Shown: in pieces, positions 1 to 10,956 of the stretch
Position numbering within the stretch: position 1 is the stretch's first letter
How the letters are laid out: every line of letters starts with the position of its first letter
From: Prostheceraeus crozeri
Lineage: Eukaryota > Platyhelminthes > Polycladida > Euryleptidae
Length of the DNA: 64,000 bases
Direction of reading: 5' to 3'
Assembly (NCBI GenBank): GCA_907163375.1
Contig: CAJQUW010004727.1
Coordinates: forward strand, 124,001 to 188,000
Notes under the pieces: generated by a model
The model's database searches: none
Told to the model about the DNA's origin: nothing
The model's input: the letters and a program-made list of their open reading frames with translations, nothing else
Program-made: the position numbers and the translations under genes

Positions 1-530
1 TACATAGAGAAACAAATCTTGCAGCAATTGCAATATGTAGTCATGTGGAAGAGATACATTGATGAGGTATCTGATGTGACAGAGAACATGGAAGATGATC
101 AGTTATTGACAGTATGCAATGACATCCATCTGAATCATGTTCAACTTACAATGGAGCAATCTGTGGATGGTACCCTTCCATATTTGGATATATTGGTGAG
201 GGCTGGAGATAGATTCTCGTTTTCACTGCACGTTAGACCGTGTCATTCTGGGTCAACAATAGCATAGATATCGAACCGTTCTAAAAGACAGGATGAACAT
301 CATGAGGTATGAAATAAGAAGAACGATAGTTCCGACAATGAAATGGAAGACAGGAGTTTGAGCATTATAGCCTCGCGTTTTCAAGCTAATGGGTATCCTC
401 AGGAGCTGATAAGGAATAATGTGAGGTGAGTGAGAAGAGAACTACGAGAAGACTATGGAAGACATAGTGGTAATGCCAGATTATTTTTGACTTCCCTTAT
501 TCGGGAGATGAACAGAAAGAGAAATTAAGT
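1..530 (+). mobile_element. Penelope-like element fragment, RT C-terminal half
   Basis: The frame opening near 19 carries W-K-R-Y-I-D-E, equivalent to the R-Y-V-D-D catalytic box of Penelope-like reverse transcriptases. About 40 residues later comes L-P-Y-L-D-I-L-V, the conserved block that follows the box in this family. After a stop at 265-267 a later frame (about 361-430) still reads S-I-I-A-S-R-F-Q-A-N-G-Y-P, which matches the helical N-G-Y-P segment between RT and the GIY-YIG nuclease. The piece is cut off by the window edge and decayed. It must be a different copy from the RT piece at 1056-1502, because both contain the same catalytic box. Confidence 0.6.
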
Positions 531-1055
531 CTAATGTGCTTCCGAGTATAAACAACGTTCATTTATTGATTCATGTATTTTAGGTCACTGAGAAAAAGAC
601 AGGTCAGAACCAGTTCATATCAGTCAATTTCAAGTCCCGTACATTGACATCCATTCTACGTCGAAAGTTTATCGGTGAAACGAAGTGAACTATCAGGTCA
701 AGATTGAAAGGGCATTTATCATCATTGGATTCATTAGAGCATAAACATCTCATTTCACATTGCAGCGATCCGAACTTCGACAATATTTCATGGAATATCA
801 TTCATCGTGGAACGCAGAATACCTAAATAACGCAAGAGCTCGAGGAGCGAAAGATCCGCTCAAAGAATCCTTACTTGCTTTCTTAGTACGTCGATTCTCA
901 TTCACATGAGTGTGCCTCCTCCACACCGGCCGGTCTTGTGCAAGTCGAGTATTAAGATCTAGGAGCTCCATATCATTCCTGACATTGTCATTGGAACTGC
1001 CATAAGTCATTGGAAGAAAGTTGGCTTCAAATTCTCTTCCCTTGACGTTTCTAAT
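531..1055. other. No gene recognised between two PLE pieces
   Basis: Only short frames occur here. A minus-strand frame at 798-1010 contains A-Q-D-R-P-V-W-R, which faintly recalls the tail of LINE reverse transcriptases (A-x-D-R-x-x-W-R). It is too short to call. Confidence 0.3.
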
Positions 1056-1502
1056 ATGTATGGCAGTATCCCTATTTCATCTGAAAGTCAACGTGACTTA
1101 CTAACATGCGTGGGATATTTCTTCGAGCAGCATAAAGCAGAGTCAATCGCATCTCAACTTTCTTCCAATGATTTAGCAGAGTTCCTTCAGCTATCAACGA
1201 CAGATGACATTTATATTCTGGATTCAAAATTCCGGCAGGAAGTTATGGAAATTGCCATGGGGAATAATGTCGCTCCACCTCTATCCTCCATCTTCATGGC
1301 ATACGTTGCAGAGAATATCAACCAAAATCCCAGTATCATATTCTGGGTTCGCTACGTGGACGATATTTTCGTCATTTACAAACCTAATCTCGATGTGTTG
1401 AAATTGGCCGATGATGTACACATGGTTGGACCTTGGGTAAGTGATAAAAAACTTGGTTTTTCTATGAATGCTGAAAAAATACAGATCAAGTTACAAAAAT
1501 AA
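1056..1502 (+). pseudogene. Penelope-like reverse transcriptase, fragment
   Basis: This 148-codon open frame belongs to a Penelope-like (PLE) reverse transcriptase, the enzyme that copies the element's RNA into DNA at the target. Visible family marks, in order: M-E-I-A-M-G-N-N-V-A-P-P-L-S-S-I-F-M-A (PLEs have x-A-M-G-x-x-x-S-P-x-L-A/S-x-x-F-M), then F-W-V-R-Y-V-D-D-I-F-V-I, the YVDD polymerase box, near residues 95-106. The N-terminal fingers and the thumb are missing. The matching GIY-YIG nuclease piece follows at 2192-2306, so these probably belong to one degraded PLE copy that was later split by DNA transposons. Confidence 0.75.
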
Positions 1503-2191
1503 ATATTTTGATTTGAATCTTAGGAGGGCTACAGGATAAGAGGATGAAGTTCTGAAATTTTATCAAATTTCCACTGGATTCACAGAATATTTCAAAAATG
1601 AAATACTTGTGATTATGAGCTATTTCATTCTGGGTTTGACAATACCGCGCATTGAAAGTTCATTCATATTATATCTAATGTAAGCTTACATGTATTTTGC
1701 TGCATTTGTGCATATTGAATTTTTATATATTCCACGGTATAGTTTATATCTTCACACCCTGAACTTTCTGCGATAGCCGACATTTATCCAAAAATAAATT
1801 CATTCCGATTTCATATTCTAAATATGTTTAACCATGCACTTACTGCGCAGCTATAGTATTTATCAAGTTTGTTTATATTTCTGAATGATAAAATGAAAAC
1901 AATTGCTTTGCCATGAGCAATGTGTAGCTCAATCATAATTAAATCAAAGATCTTCAATTAGTCAGTATATCAATGTAGGTTAAATTAAAAGAAAACTTTA
2001 TGGCGTAATACATGTACTTTGGCTACTAATTACAATTATTGCAATAATAAATCGTTTCCCACTAATACCACACTTCTCATGGGCCCAATAGAACTTTTGG
2101 CCTATAGAAGAATCTTTATGTCAGCACAAAATCCAAAGAATGCACTTCGTTTACTTGAGAAGCAAAGCAGCGGTGTTATAGTAAAAATCTG
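1503..2191. other. AT-rich spacer within the PLE, no gene
   Basis: Stops are dense on all frames. The position, between the RT and GIY-YIG pieces of the same family, suggests decayed PLE linker, but I can align nothing in it. Confidence 0.35.
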
Positions 2192-2306
2192 ATTTACGAG
2201 ATAACTTGTAAAATTTGCTATAAGAAATACATTGGTCAAACTATAAGGACAATAAAATCAAGAATAAAAGAACATCTCAAATCATCAGAATCAGCTATGT
2301 ATCAAC
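2192..2306 (+). pseudogene. PLE GIY-YIG endonuclease, first part
   Basis: One frame reads I-Y-E-I-T-C-K-I-C-Y-K-K-Y-I-G-Q-T followed by I-K-S-R-I-K-E-H-L. This is the N-terminal half of the GIY-YIG endonuclease that nicks target DNA in Penelope-like elements: I-Y x C-x-x-C x Y-I-G and then R-x-x-E-H. There is no start codon, since this is the C-terminal domain of a larger protein. The frame is interrupted at 2306 by the hAT insertion. A second copy with nearly the same motif order lies at 24141-24413. Confidence 0.75.
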
Positions 2307-3148
2307 TAAAGAGGAACGATCCTACCCGAAACCGACCCGAACCCGAATGCTCGGATTCGGGTAGAGCAATTAAGAAGTCGGGTCGGGTAGGATTATCTCT
2401 TTTATTTAAAACCCGAAATAACCCGAACTCGGGCTTTTTCGGGTTGGAGCATGCAAATTTGAAAAATGTTTAGAACCTTAAAAAATATTTTCTGTTAAAT
2501 TAGTAGGGTAAGGTGGTACAAAACGCCCCGGTTAGGTAAAACGCCCCACTCAATTTTCTTCGTGACATTGAATCGGTCGGTGTTTTAAGTCATCAATTTT
2601 TAAAGTCAACTATGCGCGCAACTTTGAATCATTTGGTTTCATCACGCTGGTCGAGAAATTGCAAGCTAAAGAGGTGCGTAAATGATAATGATACATTCCT
2701 TGTTATTTTGACGAGAGACCTCTAGTGTAGCAGAGACTTAGGGACACCATACTAACGCACGGTAAAATGTATTTGAATACGTGTGTTAATTATTAATTGT
2801 ATGCTATTTGTATTTAATATGTGCACCAACGATTATTTCATAAAATCCTTGAAAAATCAGATGATAATGGGTTGGGGTAAAACGCCACACACTTGGGTGT
2901 ACATAACGCCCCATGGGGCGCCTTACCTTCTTCGAGGAGCGTCTTACCCCAACTTTTTCTATTAAGTTATAAGTTGATTAGTTGACATACGGTACTGAAT
3001 CAGTCGTATCCCTAGCACCATTTGTCCAAATAATACATAACACTAAGCTTTCATCTTATCTTCTTAGTGTGCATAACTTCTTCACGTGTATAGCTTAGGA
3101 GAAACAAACTACAGTACTATCTTAATGACTCTTAAACTAATAAAGGTT

Positions 3149-3235
3149 TGACATCGGACTTGAACCCTGTACCTTCTACGATAAATATTTAGACAGTTGC
3201 CGCTCATACCACAGCGCTACGACGCCGCTTGCCGT
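3149..3235 (-). repeat. tRNA-like SINE head
   Basis: Read on the minus strand, TAGCGCTGTGGTATGAGCGG resembles a pol III A box and GGGTTCAAGTCC is a good B box, spaced as in a tRNA. The stems do not pair well, so this is more likely a tRNA-derived SINE remnant in the 5' part of the pogo element than a working tRNA gene. Confidence 0.4.
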
Positions 3236-3665
3236 CAAGGTGGTGCTTTGAAATAAATATACCTTAAGCTATCTTCCTTGACTGCCTTTATACTTACTTG
3301 AGTAGTAGATTTTTCTAAAGATATCTGAAAAATAAATTGAATTGTCAATATAAACATATCCCACTATGTCAACACAAAGTGGCTGACATTAAGTGGTGGC
3401 TGCAGCCTGTCCATTGACTTAGTAGACTTAGTATTTAGTGATACCAGTACAATAGGCCTACCCTTAATTTTCCCAGGCCTTGTATGCCTGTAAGTAATAT
3501 GAGGATGAGTTTGTGTGTACACTGTAACAATATACATGTAGTAAAATAACTAAATGTATGTACGGGTATGCCAAACTGCAAAGCTAATGTATAGGCTTCT
3601 GATAATGTAAAAGCTGCTGAAGTTTGTAACAATATTTAACGTCTAACAACTGATTTTTCTTTCAG

Positions 3666-5378
3666 ATGCCTCGGGAGTACAAGCGAAAGACAAACCGGAT
3701 GAATTACGGAACAGAGACGCTACAAAAGTCACTTCAAAGCTTGAAGAATGGCATGGGTGTTCGTCAAGTGTCTCGAATGTATGGTGTCCCGTGCAGATAT
3801 TAAGACGACATCGAGATGGTCTTACTTCTCGTCCTGGAAGGACAAAGCTTGGCAGATACGAGACTGCCTTGCCAACCGACGTTGAAGATTCTTCGAAGGA
3901 ACATATATTATTCATGGAGAATCGACTCTTCGGACTAACAAATTTAGAATTGCGCCGTCTTGTTTCAGTGTTGCTGAACGTTCCGGTATCAACCATCCAT
4001 TTCAAAATGGTCTTGCCGGTAAAGATTGGCTACGTGGCTTCTTGAAAAGACATCCTGATATATCACTACGGAAGCCACAAGTAACCAGCATCAATAGAGC
4101 TGTATCCTTTAACAAGCAAAACGTCGAAGAATTTTTCAAGATATACAAAGACATTTTGGAAAAGCACAGTTTCCAAGCCAGACAAATATGGGACATGGAC
4201 GAAACAGGACTAACAACAGTTCAAACACCATGTAAAATTCTGGCCAAGTCGGGTAAACGTAGTGTTGGCAAAATCGTAAGCGCAGAGTGAGGACAATTGA
4301 TGACTGTCATTGTTTCATGCAGTGCAGCAGGTCACTATGTTCCGCCATTGCTCATTTGGCCTCGAAAGAGAATGGCTGAACAACTCATGAAGGGGACTCC
4401 ACCAGACTCGATAGGAGCTGTCAGCGATAGTGGATGGACTGATGGAGACATCTTCCTTGTTTGGTTGAAACATTTCCAGAAGTGGACACACAGCAGTGCA
4501 GACAATCCATAGTTGCTTGTATTGGATGGACATCATTCACACAAGACTCTCGAAGCTGTCCTCTTTGCTAGAGAGCACGGAATTCACATGCTGACCATCC
4601 AACCACATACATCACATAAGATGCAGCCTCTGGATAGAACAGTTTTTAAAGCACTCAAAGCAAGTTACAATACGGCTGTAGATAACTTTATGCGTTCAAA
4701 CCCAGGAAGCGTGTGACCATGTTTGATGTTGGAGAGCTGTTCGGCATCGCCTACAATCGGATAACAACTCCAGAAAAATCAATGAAAGGATTCGAGGTCA
4801 GTGGTTTGTGGCCACTGAATGAAATGATATTTTCTCAAGAGGACTTCGCTCCATCATTGATGTTAGATGAGGCCGATCCGAGATATAATAACAACGATCA
4901 TGCTGAAGATTTCCATGAGACGAATGATGTCCCTGGTCCAGGTGGAATTTCAGGTAGCACAGCCGAAGTCGTGTCCTCGTCCCCAGCAGTTGATACACCA
5001 TCAAACACCGGTGTACCGGTAAGCCCTCGATCGTTGATTGAAGACCTGTCACCTCTTCCAACAGCACCAAAAAGAAAGAGAACGAGGAAAGTGGAAAAGT
5101 CGAAACTATTGACCTCTTCTCCATCGAAAAAACAGCTCGAACATATGAAAAATGCGAGTGCAAAAAGGAAGGTCCGAGTGAAATCAGCAACTCCTTCTAA
5201 GGCACCAGCACCAAGTTATGACCGCACTTCATGTTTCATTTGTTCAATGAAGTGGGTCATGTCCTGCGAAGAATGGATCCAATGCACAAAATGCAAGCGA
5301 TGGGCGTGTGTGCCGTGCACAGATGTCGAGAGTGCTGACCAGATCGAATATGTATGTGACTTTTGTCGTGCTTTGTGA
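3666..5378 (+). pseudogene. pogo-type transposase with C-terminal PHD-like finger, broken
   Basis: The N-terminus (from ATG 3666) is a pipsqueak-type helix-turn-helix ending G-V-R-Q-V-S-R-M-Y-G-V-P. A CENP-B-like segment follows with [12 protein letters not shown]. The DDE_1 catalytic core then shows the three acidic sites: W-D-M-D-E-T-G (4192-4200), L-D-G-H-H-S-H (Asp at 4525) and Q-P-L-D-R (Asp at 4633). The C-terminus (about 5230-5375) is a Cys-rich PHD-like finger, C-F-I-C ... W-I-Q-C-T-K-C-K-R-W-A-C ... Y-V-C-D-F-C, preceded by a basic Ser/Pro-rich linker. The frame is broken by about three frameshifts (near 3790, 3980 and 4710) and in-frame stops at 4288 and 4510, so it is inactive as read. 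Excision and reinsertion would be the ancestral activity. Confidence 0.85.
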
Positions 5379-6741
5379 ACTTGTCTTGTTGTGTGTTGCA
5401 ATTCTGTGCGTACTATGTAGTATTTGTAGCGCCTATGAAAGTCTTCATTGTAATAGTCAATAGATCTGTTTGATATTGGAAAATTTGTTATTGTTATATT
5501 TGCAGCTGGGTTCCGATTAGCAGATAGGTATAGACATATGTATAGGTAGGCTATATGGATAGGCTAAGCTTACTAGCATTCCTTTGGGTTGACATAATCA
5601 TAGCCAAAATGTTATATGTCCGGTTTTTCATATTGCCTTAGCATCTGAATACTAGTATCATTATGATATGCGCAATTTGAATACGATGTGAAAATAGTAG
5701 GGGGTAAAACGCCCCCAAGGGCGTCTTACCCTACATAGTGGGGCGTTTCTACCCATGCATGGGGTAAAACGCCTTTTTGAGAAAATTTACAAAAAGGTAT
5801 GCACAGAACATTGCAAAAGTGTTTGACGAAAATCAACTAGTCTGAATAATTCTACGGTCTCTATTCTCAAATTGAGCAAAAATCGCGTTTTGTAATTTGT
5901 GATAATAAAGTCCAAATTTAGCGTGAAAGTTAAGCGGGGCGTCCTGCCCCACCTTACCCTACTGTTTCATGTGTATCTGTAGTTTAACGATTTTTTCAAG
6001 AAATTGTGGCTTATCACATTATTCTCATTGTGAATTATTGATCTAATAAAATACTTTGCGCTACATATTTTGCTTCTAAAACAACGAAAGATCATTATCA
6101 AGTTAATTGAATCTGTTCTTGTGGTCTCTAAAGGCCTCATTCTCATAATGACATGTAGATCGTGGCTCGCAGGATCGACGGAAAGAAATGAAATTTAATT
6201 TGATACAAGCTTTACATAGGAACGGAAGCTTAACTATGCATCAAATATTATATAATTGAAATTTTAGCATCTATCTGCAGAATTATGTTGTTACATGCAT
6301 TGATGCAGTTTAGCTGCTCGGACCTTGACATCTTCATTAACATTGAGAGTCAAGGTGTCTCAATTAGAGTTTTGAAGGAGTATGCTGCTACACCTATAAT
6401 ATATCGCGAAGCAGTCGATTTTTTTGTAAAGATTCCGAATTTTGTGTAGTAGGTTATATTAATTTCGTGGGTAATTATGCTACTTATTTAGCATTTGTTT
6501 GAATACTTTATTAGCATAGAGAAAATAATATACTAACTCCTGCGTGTTTTAATAAAATACTAAAATAATGCTACTAAGAAGTTAGACTACCACCCGGTAT
6601 CACATTAGCATCAAGCATTAGCTTCATATATAATGTTTCTGATTTGTCGAATCTGATCGGATCAGGTCGGGGTCTGGAACTTTTTGTCGGGTTCGACTCG
6701 GGTATCCGAATTTTTGGAACCCGACCTGACGCTCATCTTTA

Positions 6742-7012
6742 GTATCAGAAGAACATCGTTCATTCGTGGAAGACAATATTTCTTGGAACATTACGATTTA
6801 AACGCAATGCAGCAAGACGGAAAGATTAAAGATTCTCTCGTGAATAATTGCATTGCTGAGACTTTACTACCATTCTTTCAATATCAATCATCTTTCATTG
6901 CTTTTTCTCTTATGGTTGTGTAGGATGTCGGTTAGTTGCGTGCATTTTCAGAGTTGGCTGGCTGCCAGGTCATTTGCACTTTGTGGCAGTCAGACGACTT
7001 CGTGAGTTCCAC
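6742..7012 (+). mobile_element. Right-hand remainder of the interrupted PLE
   Basis: Directly after the hAT duplication a frame reads R-K-I-K-D-S-L-V (about 6817-6840), the type of helix that follows the nuclease core in GIY-YIG retroelement proteins. This supports one PLE split by the hAT insert. The rest is noncoding up to the P-type transposon, whose 7-bp duplication GTTCCAC sits at 7006-7012. Confidence 0.4.
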
Positions 7013-8309
7013 CAGGGACTACTAAAAATAGATAATGGCCGGGACGATCAATTCGGTAAGTGTGTGGAAGAGCTAGTGGAGCAGCTTACGTCGAATTTTC
7101 AGATGAATCGTGCAAATTATGATACAAGCATGAAACTTCGCATGGGTGTTCTCAACACATATCTAAGCAATTCCACCCGATGAGCCACTTAAAATTCGAC
7201 CTTATTTCAAAATGGCGGCCATTTTTCAAAATTGCCCTAGCAACGACCCCTAGGAGCCTGGTAACAGCATTATAGTGGTCATTTTCAGGCATTTTAAGAA
7301 ATGTTAAGGGGCACAAATATATAGCATTAGTATTTGAATAACATTTGAGTAAGTTTCTGACCTAGCAACGGTTGCTAAGGACGCTAAAAAACAATAAAAG
7401 TGTGAATTTCTCTGATTTTCCTTAGCAACGGCCCACTTATCGTTAATTGATATGGATGAAATTTGATATATAGTGTAATCAACTATATTAAAGCATAAAA
7501 ATGTTGTAATGATTAAGTATCACTTACGTACTGGTTGCTAGGGTCCTGATAAATGCATAGCAACAACCATTTGCAGGTAATTTCAACATTGTTTTCAGCA
7601 TTTTCTCTAACAACGACCAATCTATAAATTTTACAAGCCTTGTTTTGAGACGTATTTGGATTTCGGCCATCCGATATGGCCATTGGTCAGTAAAACAGAT
7701 TTCAGCCTAGCAACGGTTGCTAGGGCCACAATATGCTAGTAAATGAATTATTTTCCGCATGTTGATATAATTATCAAATTATGAGTTTGAACCCATTAGG
7801 GAACATGTATCGAAAAGATGACCTTTGTTACGATTAAATCCTAAAAGATCATAAAGTGATTTAGCTCTTTCCAAAAAATATTAAGAATTGAAAACTTCAT
7901 GCATTGAGAAAAAGTTTGTATTAATCACAAATTTCAATCACAATATCGAATATTTACAATATCGAAGATTTTTTGTACAGTATTGAAGTATAGAAAAATA
8001 TCTTCAATCACAGTATCGAATTAAAACAAAAGTCTTTGTGAATATCAATCACGGTATCGTAGACTTATTGTAAAACAAATTGTTTTTGTAAATGTCAATC
8101 ACAGTATCGTAGAATTTCACAGATCGAATAATTTGTGTAAAACAAATGATTTTGTACATATCAATCACAGTATCGAAGTAAAATATATGTCAAACTCGGT
8201 ATCTAAAAATTACTGTAAACAAATCGTTTCTGTAAATGTCAATCACAGTATCGAAGAATTACTTTAAAACAAAGGGATTTTGTGCATATCAATAACAGTA
8301 TCGAAGGTG

Positions 8310-9239
8310 GATTGCGTCGCAATATTTGGATGCTTCTGCAAGAATGGAGCCTACATCATTTTCAAATGCCAGAAGTATGTTCCGTCCTTGATGATGTGCT
8401 CGCAGCTGTGGAATGTGATGAAGAAGTTGTTCTTTCAAACGTGTAGCATGGACATCATATGATTCTACACCTAACTGCTCGAGCCTCTATTTGTACAGTT
8501 TCCTCAGGTCAGGTAGCTTGAATATGGGTGGATTTCCATCAGTGTTTGCTGCTTTCACTTCATTGATATAAGTAACAAGCTCCGAGAATGCTATCGGGAA
8601 AGCTTCTCGCCAGTCATCCTGTGCTTCCATTCTCTTGAGAGAGTTATGGAAATCTCGCTCTCTATTGTACAGATCCGCCAAGCAGGAAGAATGATATTTC
8701 AGTTCTAAGGCAATGGCATCACCTCCACTAAGTTTAGCAAGAAGTTTGCTGTCATTGAGTGTTCTTGCACATCGGTTGATTCTTTTATTCAATTTCATTG
8801 TCATGGCTTCCCTAAGCTCACCTCCCTGTGTTTCACACAGAAAACATTCCGCTTTGCTTCTTTGGGCTATATTTTTTCGAGATACTTTGTTTCTCACAGC
8901 CTCGTCCTTCGTAGCCTCTTGAGCAGAAGTTACGCTCTTTTGAGCTCGTTCCAGTTTTGTATTGCAGAATAGACGATTGCAACTGTCATGATACTTTGCA
9001 TTTTTCTCTTCCAGAGTCTTGAAAATACCTTCACCTGTGTCAAGTCTTCGAGGGTCGAGCTTCAGAGGAAGAGCATTAAGTGAATGAAATAAGGGAATAT
9101 TACGTGCCAAGGTAGTATAGCCACTAGTTTCGGATTTAGCAGGGTTCGTTTGGGGACATCTGAGCTTCTCTTTTTTGTCCACTTGACAGAGGCAACACTT
9201 AGCACAGTTGGTGTGTATTACCTGAGAGCTTGAATCCAT
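8310..9239 (-). pseudogene. Academ-like element protein, N-terminal zinc-finger part
   Basis: The open frame runs from ATG at 9239 to a TAG at 8484-8486, 250 codons. Two Cys/His modules are visible. The first is C-A-K-C-C-L-C near residue 12 with H-D-S-C about residue 84. The second is E-C-F-L-C near residue 132 with K-Y-H-S-S-C-L-A-D-L-Y about residue 182. Beyond the stop the same frame continues to read R-L-E-Q-L-G-V-E-S-Y and L-L-A-F-E-N-D-V-G, as in full-length relatives that carry this domain upstream of a nuclease. It then runs into the subterminal repeat array at about 8310. So it is both stopped and 3'-deleted. It most likely bound element DNA. Its partner half is seen in element B at 17206-18996. 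Confidence 0.7.
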
Positions 9240-9527
9240 TTTCAGTGAAACATTAAGGGCCGAGGGGCTATCCTTTTACCACCCTAGAATGTTTATTATA
9301 CTCGTAATTGTGTATTGGACACTATCTTGTATGGGATTCAACTAAGTTCATGCTGTAGCCCTACACTTAGTCCGATCGTTCATCCAGTGTCATAAGTCCC
9401 GTGCGATCTGTACACCATCCGGATAATTATAACCCCATTATCCTTGGCTCGGCTGTCCCGCGCTGGCACGTCCTGTCAATTCAGGTGCGGCTGCCTAGTT
9501 TTTCTGGGGTTGATTAGGCAGCATTTG
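9240..9527 (-). promoter_or_regulatory. Likely 5' leader of element A's gene
   Basis: This segment lies directly upstream of the ATG at 9239 and is present in A but not in B, which lost the 5' half of the gene. No TATA or initiator motif stands out. The role is inferred from position only. Confidence 0.3.
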
Positions 9528-10170
9528 GGATACTACGTTATTGCAGTTGCATGAAGATGCTGACACAATTAACCTAGCTGACACTGAACCCCATGCTGGG
9601 TTTCACAGCAGTGATGTCACCAATGTGCCTTGGTAGTGCCTGACAATCACTCATCTTGCTTCTTTCGTCTTCACAGTCATTTGTGTCCCTCTACCGTCTG
9701 TTTCACCGTTGGACTTGCAAGTCTCCTCAATTGATACCAGAAGCCTTTCCCACAAATGGGTATGCCGCAAGGCAGCGGAGGTTTGAAATCAAGGTTTTCC
9801 TTCCCCTAGATGAGCTGCCTTCCAAGGCTAACGAGCCCCATCTACCCGAAGCAACTGATTTTAAGGCGCCAGTGACCCGCCTTCGCCCCTTCTCGTGTTA
9901 GTAGAAGCAGGTCCGCCGGGCTTATGTCTATAAGCCACTCGAGCAGGCTACACGAGCTGGACTTCAGTTGTCAGAGGCTGTTTGAGTCGCACGCCACTGA
10001 GAGCATTTTTTAGACAGTGGGAGCTTATCCCCACTCTCACTCCCGGCTATGACAACTTTTGGACCCATAATTACATCAACATTTATGGGTGTCATAAATG
10101 CAAATTTAAAAATATAATTTACAATCAAAGTAAAATGGATGGCCATCTTGCATATTGTGGCCCTAGCAAC
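9528..10170. repeat. Inner right arm of element A, shared inverted with B 16553-17200
   Basis: It matches 16553-17200 in inverse orientation almost base for base. A block of about 400 bp (9700-10000) is clearly richer in G+C than the AT-rich arms around it. It contains an 81-codon frame (9656-9901) that is also open in the B copy (16824-17069, minus) with only about two amino-acid differences. I do not recognise the frame. Conservation may simply reflect recent common descent. Confidence 0.5.
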
Positions 10171-10956
10171 CGTCTCAAAACAAGGCTTGTAAAATTTATA
10201 GATTGGTCGTTGTTAGAGAAAATGCTGAAAACAATGTTGAAATTACCTGCAAATGGTTGTTGCTATGCATTTATCAGGACCCTAGCAACCAGTACGTAAG
10301 TGATACTTAATCATTACAACATTTTTATGCTTTAATATAGTTGATTACACTATATATCAAATTTCATCCATATCAATTAACGATAAGTGGGCCGTTGCTA
10401 AGGAAAATCAGAGAAATTCACACTTTTATTGTTTTTTAGCGTCCTTAGCAACCGTTGCTAGGTCAGAAACTTACTCAAATGTTATTCAAATACTAATGCT
10501 ATATATTTGTGCCCCTTAACATTTCTTAAAATGCCTGAAAATGACCACTATAATGCTGTTACCAGGCTCCTAGGGGTCGTTGCTAGGGCAATTTTGAAAA
10601 ATGGCCGCCATTTTGAAATAAGGTCGAATTTTAAGTGGCTCATCGGGTGGAATTGCTTAGATATGTGTTGAGTACACCCATGCGAAGTTTCATGCTTGTA
10701 TCATAATTTGCACGATTTAACCTGTAAGCTGCTCCACTAAGCTGGAGACCTGCTGAGTCACTCATAAACAATAACATCACGCGACACAGTAGCACTTGTT
10801 GTCGAATAGCCAAGTCAATGCAGCGGCAACACTTTCTCTGAGTCTCTCCGAAGAACTGCACGACACCCGAGCGAGTGTTGGTGTTTTTACTCTTCCAATA
10901 TTAACTTCACCGACATCCTTATCTTCGAATATTACGCCAAATATCATCCTACTACG

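Larger units (their letters stand above)
2501..5964 (+). mobile_element. pogo/Tigger-type DNA transposon (IS630-Tc1-mariner)
   Basis: The terminal inverted repeats read AGTAGGGTAAGGTGG at 2502-2516 and, inverted, at 5949-5963. They are extended by repeated GGGGTAAAACGCCCC-like blocks just inside both ends (2520-2555, 2872-2955, 5700-5775, 5936-5950). These G-rich blocks repeat in both orientations and look like transposase-binding sites. The target duplication is not clean: TA on the left (2501-2502) and TG on the right (5963-5964). A broken transposase lies at 3666-5378. About 1.1 kb of 5' sequence (2560-3665) and 0.3 kb of 3' sequence (5379-5700) hold no other gene apart from a tRNA-like piece. 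Confidence 0.75.
2307..6741. mobile_element. Non-autonomous hAT-like element, host of the pogo insertion
   Basis: The left end (TAAAGAGGAACGATC...) and the reverse complement of the right end (TAAAGATGAGCGTC...) match. Both lead into CCCGA/TCGGG-rich subterminal blocks (2317-2450 and 6650-6730). The flanks are GTATCAAC (2299-2306) and GTATCAGA (6742-6749), an 8-bp duplication with 6 of 8 matches, as hAT elements make. Without the nested pogo element (2501-5964) only about 970 bp remain, with no transposase frame. It sits inside the GIY-YIG region of a PLE. Boundaries are inferred from the terminal repeats and the duplication. Confidence 0.6.
7074..10739 (-). mobile_element. Academ-like transposon A, internally deleted
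   Basis: Both ends begin TAGTGGAGCAGCTTA and are about 0.57-kb inverted repeats (7074-7652 and 10171-10739). The 3-bp duplication AGC (7071-7073, 10740-10742) flanks the element. Inside the left arm (about 7915-8310) there are eight or so spaced copies of AATCACAGTATCGAAG-like units. The remaining coding part (8310-9239, minus) is the N-terminal zinc-finger region of the element protein. The nuclease end present in B is absent, so a large internal deletion has joined coding sequence to the subterminal array near 8310. Long TIRs, 3-bp duplications, a Cys/His zinc finger and an XPG nuclease together fit superfamily Academ. That name is inference from the published traits of the superfamily. Confidence 0.75.

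Noticed and set aside
3149-3235. Functional tRNA gene
   Set aside because: A and B boxes are present, but acceptor and T stems do not pair and there is no proper anticodon arm. Kept as a SINE-like fragment.
7915-8310. Regularly repeated AATCACAGTATCGAAG with variable spacers, CRISPR-like at first sight
   Set aside because: Repeats are imperfect, spacing is irregular, the host is eukaryotic, and the array is mirrored at the other Academ-like copy. It is subterminal transposon sequence.
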